A stretch of DNA of 40,000 bases, from assembly GCA_009760855.2 (NCBI GenBank), contig WPIO01000108.1, positions 192,501-232,500 on the forward strand, in the 5' to 3' direction. The translations under genes were made by a program, and so were the position numbers. The notes under the pieces were generated by a model that was not told the origin of the DNA, did no database searches, and was given only the letters and a program-made list of their open reading frames with translations. Each line of letters starts with the position of its first letter. The stretch's first letter is position 1. Origin of the DNA: Cristatella mucedo. Taxonomy: Eukaryota; Bryozoa; Phylactolaemata; Cristatellidae. Shown piece after piece: positions 32,429 through 40,000 of this stretch.

Positions 32429-35087
32429 AGAGAGAGATCGAGAGAGAGAGAGAGAGAGAAAGAGAGAGCGAGAGAGAGAGAAAGAGGAAGAGAAGGAGAG
32501 AGAGAGAGAGAGAGAGAGAAGGAGAAGGAGAGAGAGGGAGAGGTAGAGAGCGCCTAGTCGCTAACCCAGTGAACAGCACCACGTGGTCTTCTGTGATCAC
32601 TCCGTGCCGTACGTTTAACCACTCGCGGAGCTGGCCGAGCACGCTGATCCGCTCGGCGGCCGTGTCTCCGAACGGATCCAGGCCGTCAGTGGCCGCGTCC
32701 GTCAGGTTGCCGACGAACGGTGTCTGCAAGCACTAGTCACTTAGCAACAGTCCGATGAGCGGACCGCGTCGCTGCGCAGTGGCAGCGGCGGCGGCGGCGA
32801 CCCTCTCACCGAGGCCACCAAGATCCTCGTCAGCCTCGCTCTCAGCGTCCAGAGCGGGTGCTCGATGGCCGACACCATGAGGTCGATCTGCGGTGATAGA
32901 GCGGCGTTTGGGTTCGCGCCCACCGCGCGGCAATCGTCGAGCGGCGCCGTCACGCGACGCTGAAGCGCTGGCGCCCGGGCAGCGGGCACTACGCTGCGCC
33001 CGAGGCGCGCTAGGAGCGCTACTAGCGCGCCTCGCGAAGCCGATTTTCGCCGCCCTCTTGCACTGAATCGGTCACTCAGCGCGGCAGAATCGCCCCGGCG
33101 CATTCGCGGAGGAGGCGCGATGGCGGCGGTAGGATTAACGGCCGCGACCGGATTCTGACGTGCAAGTCTGAGCAGACGGGCGATAGAGAACGCGTATAAT
33201 AGCTATAATAACTATATATGAATACGATAACTTTAATTATCAGAATGATCTTTATTGATATTAGCAAAATACTCTAACGAATGAAGTGCATATGATAACC
33301 ATGATTATTTTTCGGTAGTCGTATCTTTAATGTCGTCCCTGGTCATAGAGAGACGTGCCATTAGCAACGCGCTGCCTCGCGCAATTTCTGAAAGGACAGG
33401 ACAGGACCGCAGGCTTGAATTGAAAATATTGTAACCTGGAACCCAACCCGTTCCTCTAAGTATTTCACCGTAGACGTGAAGTGCCTCCCTCGTTTGGCCG
33501 TGAGCAGTAAGCTCGCTCGCGTTTAGCGACCAAGGTCGTGGGCTCGGGCCCTGTGGCAAATGTAAACGTGTGGATAGAAATTATGTAAACATGTGGCCCT
33601 GTGACGTAGGTTCTCCTGGAGCGCTATGCAAACGACATGTGAATATATACGCGTGTAAAAGCGCCCTTTATGCAAGCTTAAGCGTGCTGAAATTGACTGT
33701 GCACGCACGGCTAATCGGTCGACAAGCTTTCCTTCAGCCTTGATGTAGCGGCTGGAAAGAGATTTTTTCTTAGCGTCTCTACAGACAAGTTCGTATTGTT
33801 ATCGTTATTATTATTATTATAAAGTGATTAGAAGCGAACGGAACGAGCAAACGAAAGTCGGGATTTTTCGTCCCAATAGCCTCGTTCGAACGCAGAGAGA
33901 GAGAGCGCAGGGATAAACTCAGCCGCACTACTTTACTCAGCCCGACTACTTTGCTTTTACGCACTAGAACCGCCGCTCGCACGCAGCTGCCGCGGCTACG
34001 CGGTCGGACGCTGCAAAAAGAAATAAAGAAAGAAAGAAAGAATGACTCGCCGGCTCGCACTCAGGCTGCTGCTGCCGCCGTCTTCCGAAGCCGGACTACT
34101 CGTTTCCGCATCCGCCGCGATAGACGCAGGCCTACTCACGCTGTTGGCGACCTGCCAAAAGTAGTAGAGCAAGTCGTTCATCGCCCACGCAGCATCCCAG
34201 TCTTTGTCGTTTTCGCGTCCGAGCGGAAACCTGCGCGCGCGCGATCGTCTGAGCGGATGCCAGAAAGATTCTAGCGAGCGCATTTTTCGACGTGCGTTCA
34301 CGCTTAGGATTCAGGCTGCTGCAAGAAGCGACCGGAAGCTGCCACCAGAGAGGCGGAGGCGGCTGATGCGCCGCCGCCTCTCTGGTGGCAGCCTCCTGTC
34401 GCTGCCGCCGCCTCGGCGCTCACTTTTGCACTGCGAAGCGGTCAACGACGAACGCCATCTCGACGAGGTAGTTCCGCTTGGCGCCGACCTGTCGGCGCGC
34501 GCGGTCGGCGTCGCGCCGCCGCCGGGCGTTTCTGTCGCTCTCGGCCAAGGTCGCGTCGCCATTCGCCCGGCACCGAGCGCCTGGAGCGGAAACGTTCTTC
34601 GCCGGTAACGGGCGCCCCGCAGCTGTGCTGCGCCGCCGCGATGCCTCCAGCGCCATCTAGCGACGAGCCGGGCTCAGCATAAAGGAAGGCGGCGGCGACG
34701 GCGGCCTGCGGCGCTGCGAGCGCCTTTTGGGCGCGACGCGACGTGTCGCGCGAGAGTCGGGAGTTTCGAATTCGCTCTGCCGAGCGCGCGCAGCGACGAG
34801 CGGTGGAAACGAGCGGGCGCCGATGCGCGAGCTGTTGGGGCTCGGAAATGAAGGCGAGGCTCCGTCCGCCTTAGTGATCGCTTTTTGCTGTTTGACCTTT
34901 GAATTTGGTGCATTACCATTTCTGCAGAGGCGGCAGTGGGTGGCGATTTCCACATTTGCACATGTAAAGTAATGCATCTGCATTGATGCGCCCACGCTTA
35001 CAAACTGGCCTGTGTAAAGCACACGTACACACCCACACATTTACATAGTGTACATGTGCATCTGAACGCTACACACGGTGTGCAGGT

Positions 35088-35176
<89 letters not shown>

Positions 35177-37307
35177 GCACGCACACTCGCGCAAAAACAC
35201 AAACACATATGTATATCTATATATACCAGTATAGGCCGGCATTCAAGGAAGGACCGGGTTATTATCTAAAATGAACAAATTCGGAAGAGCGAAAAGGCAA
35301 ATTTTAGGAACCCTTAGTTAGAACCAATAGTCGAGACGTCTGCACGACCGCGTCACCGATCTCTTCGCCGGCGCCGTTGCCGCTTCGTAAAACCGTAGCC
35401 GTCGACCTCCTTTTACTACTGACTAGCAAACAATGAAGGAAATATCTACGTTGCAGTCGCAACGAAGCGTTTTTCTATCAGTAACTAATCGATCTGCGGC
35501 GCGGTTGGCGAGTCCTGGCGAGCAGGCTGCAGCGACTGCCCTGGCCATGACAGGCAGACGCCAGGTGACGCTGCAGTCATCACAGCGGTTTCTCGCCGGC
35601 GGCTCACTCGAATCGTCGTCAGTGTCGTTGCCGAACAGCAGCTCCAGGCGGTGCACGATTTGCCCGTCTTCCACTGCGTAATCACCGACGGTGCCGTTGA
35701 CGTCAGCTACTGCAGCGAGCTTCAGCGGCGTGATGGCGTATGAGCTGCAGCCGTGAGTAAACGTTCCTGACTGCAAACGAAAGCTCCCGACTGCAGAGTA
35801 AGATGAAGAAACGCCGCGAAATGCTGCGAAGCGCTTCGCATCATCGCGACGTCAGTCAGTGACATTGACATCGTGACGTCGTCACGTGACGTCAAGTGAC
35901 GTCGTCGCGCGACAACGACATCGTGAGAGCGACATCGCGACATCGACATCGTGACATCGACATCGTGACATCGACATCGTGACATCGACATCGTGACATC
36001 GACATCGTGACATCGACATCGTGACATCGACATCGCGACATCGACATCGCGACATCGACATCGTGAAATTGTCGCGTGACATTGTCGCGTGACACTGTCG
36101 CGTGACACCGTCGCGTGACATTGACATCGTGACATTGACATCGTGACATCGACATCGTGACATCGACATCGTGACATCGACATCGTGACATCGACATCGT
36201 GACATCGACATCGTGACATCGACATCGTGACATCGACATCGTGACATCGACATCGTGACATCAACATTGTGACATCGACATCGTGACATCGACATCGTGA
36301 CATCGACATCGTGACACTGTCACGTGACGCTATCGCGTGACATTGTCGCGTGAAGCCATCACGTGACACCATGTGGCATCGACACTTGGCATCGTCACGT
36401 GCTGTCAACGCGGACATAGCCGGCGATGTCGATGCCACATACCAGTAGGTGGCGTGTGGCCTCGTCCGCCGAGCGGATCCGCGTGACCATCACGGCCGCT
36501 TTCGCTTTTCCGTCATGGTAGAGGCTGACGTCATTCTGCGGGACGAATCATTGGCGGAGCTGCCAGGCCGCGTAACTTTGTCGGGGGCGGGGCGGGCGAG
36601 CTCGGCCATTCGGCCATTCGGCCATTCTGCTCCCCCCCCGGCGAAGTCGCGGCGTAATCCGACGGAGGCATCAACGCCTGCGCGGGGCTCGGCTGAGGGA
36701 GAGCACCGAGAAAGCGTGCGTGGCCGAGAGCCCGGCGGCCGCGCGCGCTATTCGTGTTCGAACGGCTGCGCTGGTTATTACCGCATTGTGGCCTCGCGTT
36801 CGGGCGGTCAGCTGCGTTAACATTTCGTTGCCGACGACGTATAAGTCCGGCAGCTGCGCCATGTGGTCGTTGCGACGCAAGTCTAGGACTACGATCGAGT
36901 CGCTGCGAAGCGTGAATTGAAACCGCAGCCGCCGACCTTCGTCGTCGCGGGTCAGAGTCCTCGGAAGGACGGACCAGCCGTCGTCGCTGCCAGCTAGCGT
37001 GACAACGACGCACGATCAGTGGAGTCTCAGAAAGTCTCGGGCTTTCTCGAGATTCGCACGAGCGTCAGTCAGTGGCTCGCGAAGACGTGCACGCGCGAGC
37101 AGACGATCGGCCGCACAGCAGGCGGATGCGGCCGGTCACCACATGACCGGTCGGACGATGTGAGTGCGAAGAGTGAGTGCACAGCAAATTTATTTTAAAA
37201 TTTATACTTTTGCATTTATAACTTGTACACATATTTGTTTGTGCGCGTGTGCACTCGTGCATGCACGCACGCACGCAAACGGATATATATATACACGTAT
37301 ATATAAG

Positions 37308-37349
<42 letters not shown>

Positions 37350-38004
37350 CAACCAAGATATGGACGTAGTTGATTCTTCGGATATCGCAGACACAGCTGC
37401 TAAAGTCGCCAATTCGATGCAATCCCCACATGAAGCAATCGAAGCGACTTCCGGAGCGACGAACCTCACAGAGCTACGCCGAGCACGGTGGCAGAAGCGG
37501 AAGCTCGCTGTGCTGACGGAAAATTACTCGAGACAAGAGATGCGAAGCTTTTCCGCAATGCCGACCAAGTCTTTCGCGTCTCTCGTTCAAAGTTCAAAGT
37601 TCAAAGTGAAGCTCTTGGCGCTAGAAAGCTAGAAAGCTGCGACAGCTCTTTGCGAAGCTCGTGCGACGCGTTTCGCCCTTTTCGCCGATCTCGTGAACCT
37701 CGCGCGAATCTCGCGCGAGGTTCACGAGATCTCACGTCGGATGTAAGCGCTTCTTCTCGGTGGCAGAACTTGGCTTGCGGCTGCGATTCTGCACCCAGCG
37801 ATGCGAGCGTCAGCCGCTGGCGCGCGCCAGCGGCTGACGCTCTTGAGCGCCGCTGAGCGGACGATGACGCAAGCGGATGCGCCTGCTCGCTGCTCGCTCG
37901 CTGCTGCTCTGCTGAGCTCGCTCACCTGCGACGGAGGCGAAAATCCACAGAGCCGCAGCGAGGGCTGCGGCTCTGTGGATTTCTATCGCGCGTCCAAAGT
38001 TCAT
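27801..38004 (-). CDS. Secreted ADAMTS-like (MIG-17-type) zinc metalloprotease
   Basis: It is a secreted M12B zinc protease, probably acting on extracellular matrix. Exons, 5' to 3' on the minus strand: 38004-37926, 36993-36822, 36535-36443, 35770-35608, 34580-34424, 34230-34140, 32887-32810, 32723-32566, 31891-31839, 31660-31555, 31124-30948, 30121-29971, 29664-29563, 29262-29208, 29003-28908, 28652-28492, 28331-27801. All are AG..GT bounded and every phase agrees except between exons 2 and 3, where a small exon is probably missing. Domains: signal peptide (exon 1); propeptide (exons 2-4); Arg-rich furin-type sites, then the catalytic start YLVEMAFVVD (exon 5); zinc site HELGHNLGARHD split across exons 10/11, with Met-turn VMTP; ADAMTS-type cysteine-rich region with LPPGQMYTADDQC, GTSCGSNM and WCTMGTCV (exons 12-14); four PLAC/ShK-like repeats ending CC..C (exons 15-17); then a Thr/Ala-rich linker and a hydrophobic stretch near the C-terminus. 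No thrombospondin repeats. About 800 residues. Confidence 0.9.
29040..29100. repeat. AT-rich (TA)n run in a protease intron
   Basis: A short CACACATATATATG-type run lies in the intron between the exons at 29208-29262 and 28908-29003. Confidence 0.8.
29357..29520. repeat. (GA)n array
   Basis: About 165 bases of GA, with GATA and GCGC interruptions, lie in the 300-base intron between the exons at 29563-29664 and 29208-29262. In the minus-strand transcript it reads as (CU)n, a very long polypyrimidine tract. Confidence 0.95.
29863..29930. repeat. (GCG)n triplet array
   Basis: About 22 uninterrupted GCG/GGC triplets lie in the intron just after the exon at 29971-30121. Frames reading polyalanine or polyproline here are artefacts. 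Confidence 0.95.
30355..30530. repeat. AT-only block in a protease intron
   Basis: TA runs are flanked by two copies of AGATTTATAAAAGTATA (about 30337 and 30497) and further CGTAGATTATCG-type words to about 30585. These suggest local duplications. Confidence 0.85.
30882..30946. repeat. 32 bp tandem repeat at a 5' splice site
   Basis: TCGCTGACCTCGTC and TCGCTGACGTCATC alternate, giving a unit of about 32 bp repeated twice. The array ends in the donor (minus-strand GTAGGT) of the exon at 30948-31124. Two TGACGTCA (CRE-type) octamers are included. Confidence 0.85.
31144..31174. repeat. Duplicated CTGCGGCCGCAG palindrome
   Basis: The 12-bp palindrome occurs at 31144-31155 and again at 31163-31174, 20-40 bases upstream (minus strand) of the exon holding the second half of the zinc-binding motif. 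Confidence 0.85.
31214..31228. repeat. 15-base G run, possible G-quadruplex
   Basis: Fifteen consecutive G, flanked by GGC repeats and GGGG. The window sequence may be unreliable in length here. Confidence 0.8.
31425..31461. repeat. (CGAT)n array
   Basis: Nine tetranucleotide units of the same type as at 23314, in the intron that splits the zinc-binding motif. Confidence 0.95.
32311..32550. repeat. (GA)n array
   Basis: About 240 bases of GA, with GAAA and GC interruptions, beginning 16 bases after the donor of the exon at 32566-32723 on the minus strand. Confidence 0.95.
33495..33625 (+). mobile_element. tRNA-derived SINE copy
   Basis: TTTGGCCGTGAGCAGTAAGC, then CAAGGTCGTGGGCTCGGGCCC and TGTGGCAAATGTAAACG, match the head of the 14495 element. 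The internal promoter boxes are diverged. It lies in the protease intron between 32887 and 34140. Confidence 0.6.
34327..34403. repeat. Hairpin with 35 bp arms in a short intron
   Basis: Arms 34327-34361 and 34369-34403 pair at 32 of 35 positions around a 7-base loop. The longest perfect block is 19 bp (GCTGCCACCAGAGAGGCGG). The protease intron holding it (34231-34423) is only 193 bases long. Confidence 0.9.
35093..35175. repeat. (CA)n microsatellite
   Basis: About 41 AC/CA units, then CGCACGCACAC variants, in the protease intron between the exons at 35608 and 34580. Confidence 0.97.
35880..36330. repeat. 14 bp minisatellite, about 30 units
   Basis: The main unit is GACATCGACATCGT. An interrupted centre (about 36064-36125) has GTCGCGTGACATT-type units, and both edges have TCACGTGAC words. 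All three minus-strand frames stay open because the unit length is not a multiple of 3. It lies in the protease intron between the exons at 36443 and 35770. Confidence 0.95.
37275..37350. repeat. (TA)n block in protease intron 1
   Basis: TATATATA runs with ACGTATAT and GTATATAT interruptions. Confidence 0.9.
37687..37731. repeat. Perfect palindrome, 21 bp arms, 3-base loop
   Basis: GATCTCGTGAACCTCGCGCGA at 37687-37707 is followed by ATC and then its exact reverse complement at 37711-37731. It lies in protease intron 1. Confidence 0.95.
37805..37842. repeat. Perfect 38 bp palindrome
   Basis: GAGCGTCAGCCGCTGGCGC and its exact complement are joined with no spacer. It lies in protease intron 1, about 85 bases after the exon 1 donor. 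Confidence 0.95.
37941..37982. repeat. Perfect palindrome inside the signal-peptide exon
   Basis: AAATCCACAGAGCCGCAGC at 37941-37959 and its exact complement at 37964-37982 flank a GAGG loop. The whole hairpin lies in protease exon 1 (37926-38004) and encodes about residues 8-21, the hydrophobic core. Confidence 0.95.
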
Positions 38005-38374
38005 GGTTACGAGTTCGCTATGAATGGCGCAGACAAGAGAGCTTCCGCCGCGTCTCGTTCTCACGGCAGCGGCGCATGTGCAGAGCCAGAGGCTCCGCGA
38101 AGTGACAATGCTGTGACGTTTAGACGCAGCAGCAGTGTCAGTCAGCCAGCCAGCCAGCCAGCTAGTCGCTCGCTCCTGCGCGCCGGCGAAAGTGCTCCGC
38201 CGTTATCGATCGTTCTCGAACGAAAAGTTTTGCGCTCGTCCTCGCGCACACCGCTAGCTCCTTGAAGCGCAGTCGCAGCCAGCGAGTAGCAGCCAGCGCC
38301 GCTCGCGGCTCCGCTCGCGCCGCTCCGCTCGCATCCAGAGCACGAGGGAAATAATGGCGTTGCTAATAATTTCA

Positions 38375-38455
38375 ATGCATGCGTCATAGCGCCAACAGAG
38401 AACTCAAATCTCCATCGATGGCACTGTACGTTTACTGCAAGGGAAGCTGATCAAA
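38375..38455 (+). mobile_element. Dispersed SINE-like repeat (diverged copy 5)
   Basis: CATAGCGCCAACAGAGAACTC and then TTTACTGCAAGGGAAGC align with the core at 17240-17310, with several changes. Confidence 0.6.
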
Positions 38456-38553
38456 ATCATCCGTCCAACGCAGGACTCCGCGCCTGCTCGATGGCGGTCG
38501 AATCCATAAAGGCGTAGTAAAAACTATATATATATATATATTTATATATATAT

Positions 38554-38584
<31 letters not shown>

Positions 38585-38987
38585 ATATATATATATAAAT
38601 AAATATATACATATATTACGTACACTTATGTATATTAATTAAATGTAATTATAAAAAATATAAGCTGTAATACTGCATTTATTATTGCATTAGTAATCTC
38701 ACGCTCAGCGGAGTAATTGTTATATTTGTTATTGCAATATTAATCGCACGCTTCGCGCTCGGCTCATCGTCGGCCTTTGATCGCTGAGTTGCATGCCGGT
38801 AGGTGGCATTCGTCTGAAAATATTGGACTCGTGACTAACGCTGTCAATAGTGGCTCGCTGTCACTGTGCCCGTCGTTGCGTGACTGCAACGCGAACGCAA
38901 CGCTCCGAGATCTGCTGCAGCGACGAGACTTCGCGACAGCGCAGCAGAGACTTGACAAGATGGTCGATTCACTCGAGAAAGAGAATA

Positions 38988-38989
<2 letters not shown>

Positions 38990-39067
<78 letters not shown>

Positions 39068-39070
39068 CGA
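38990..39070. repeat. (GA)n array
   Basis: About 35 uninterrupted GA units, then GCGAGAG variants. Confidence 0.95.
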
Positions 39071-39839
39071 GGGTCAGCATGCAATGAGAGAGATAGAAAA
39101 AAAGCACTTGCCATTTAATATGCTGGCTCGCTATTTAAGCTTGCTATTTAATAAGCTGGGCCGCGAGACTCAGATTCATAGTGGCAAAATTTCCAGCTAT
39201 GAGGTTGCAATGAAAATAGTTGTAGGTTTGGAGGTCGCCACAAAATGAGGAACTGCTTTAAAGGGTCGCGGCATTAGGAAGGTTGAGAATCGCTGTTCTT
39301 TTTTTTTAGGATAATCTAGAAAGCCAAAGAATTGTTTTCAGAATGATGCCGGGCATCGCAACGCCGCACAGGCGCAGCCCCGCCCGCCCGCGAGGTCCTA
39401 GTCCGCGCTCGCTGGCGACTAAAGTCGATTCAGCGGAGTCCGAAGTGCACATCCGAAGCCGTAGTGAGAATTATTTTTAATATATATTTTAATATTATTA
39501 GTTATTAATTAGTACAATAGTCGAAGTGAGAATTATTCATTCGTTTATATCGTTTATTTATTTATAACTATTAAATAATTAATGAATTATGTATTAGTCT
39601 AATAATTTCGGTGTTCACCCGAAGTACGCGACCGTTGAAGGTGGCGTCCGTAGTTCACGTAGCGCTCGCGGGAACTTCGAAGTCCTTGCCCTGACGGGGA
39701 CGGGCATTTAATTAAACCGCTCGGCATCGGCGTCACTTCGGTCGCAGTAGCTGAAGCGCCGGATGTACTCAACGACTAGCCTTTCCTCGCGAAGAGTGTG
39801 AGATCAGCGGTCAGCGATCAGCGGATCGCGGAGGCGATA

Positions 39840-39985
39840 GCACAAGACCCAAGGTGCTCGCTCGTCGCGACCGACGTCGTGGGTTCGAGTCCTGCAGCGG
39901 GCGCGATCCATTATTGCCATCTGGCGAGTGCCGGTGATAACCGCCTAGGCTCGTCCGCCGCTATACAAAATCATGCTGTTGAATC
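39840..39985 (+). mobile_element. tRNA-derived SINE fragment
   Basis: GGTTCGAGTCC at about 39884 is a perfect tRNA B box within ACGTCGTGGGTTCGAGTCCT, the same block as at 14550 and 33540. The A-box side is not recognisable. The 3' part reads CCGCCGCTATACAAAATCAT, like the TGTATAGCG core of the dispersed repeat read in the other direction. The window ends nearby. Confidence 0.5.
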
Positions 39986-40000
39986 GGCTAATAACTTATT

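Larger units (their letters stand above)
38005..40000. other. Upstream flank of the protease gene
   Basis: No second gene is convincing. It should hold the protease promoter; GC-rich CGCTCGCGGCTCCGCTCGCG words at 38295-38335 are candidates, with no clear TATA box. AT-only sequence fills 38520-38660 and 39475-39600. A plus-strand frame at 38777-38990 looks slightly protein-like but matches nothing I know. Confidence 0.4.

Noticed and set aside
35722-36438. 238-codon minus-strand frame of MSMSRCRCHDVDVT repeats
   Set aside because: It comes from the 14-bp minisatellite, which keeps all three frames open. It lies inside a protease intron.
38777-39118. Possible exon with a helical-looking stretch (LRDLLQRRDF, LDKMVDSLEK)
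   Set aside because: It looks slightly protein-like but runs into a (GA)n array, has no clear splice sites and matches no family I know.
39880-39900. A real tRNA gene, suggested by the perfect B box
   Set aside because: No A box at the right distance and no foldable cloverleaf; it fits a SINE remnant better.

Overview
This window is animal (metazoan) nuclear DNA. Genes are split into many short, GC-rich exons with GT..AG introns. Between and inside them lie long AT-rich stretches, (GA)n, (CA)n and (GACA)n microsatellites, minisatellites, tRNA-derived SINE fragments and decayed LINE pieces. No bacterial, phage or CRISPR features are present. The gene content points to a bilaterian invertebrate; the phylum cannot be fixed from this sequence alone.

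Three genes can be supported. (1) VPS39/Vam6, + strand, 1831-23051: all 20 coding exons join in phase and give 899 residues. It is a subunit of the HOPS late-endosome/lysosome tethering complex. (2) A divergent rhodopsin-type GPCR, - strand, 11152-13077: one uninterrupted 641-codon frame nested antisense inside VPS39 intron 11. (3) A secreted ADAMTS-like zinc metalloprotease, - strand, 38004-27801: signal peptide, propeptide, furin site, M12B catalytic domain, ADAMTS-type cysteine-rich region, then four short PLAC/ShK-like cysteine repeats and no thrombospondin repeat. That is the layout of nematode MIG-17. The exon model is in phase except at one junction, where a small exon is probably missing.

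Layout: 1-1830, spacer with a LINE relic and an AT-rich block; 1831-23051, VPS39 with the GPCR inside it; 23052-27800, a spacer between two convergent genes, filled with a GATC array, a 14-bp minisatellite, a transposon-associated ORF fragment, LINE reverse-transcriptase debris and SINE copies; 27801-38004, the metalloprotease gene; 38005-40000, its upstream flank with AT-rich, (GA)n and SINE sequence. VPS39 is a housekeeping trafficking gene, and the protease and receptor belong to the extracellular matrix and cell surface. Nothing suggests the three work as one pathway.

I found no convincing new multi-gene system. The least ordinary signals are structural: three perfect palindromes within 300 bp at the 5' end of the protease gene, one of them coding for the signal-peptide core; a 35-bp-arm hairpin filling much of a short intron; two unrelated minisatellites with the same 14-bp period; and a GPCR with unusual helix-6/7 motifs and a very long third extracellular loop.
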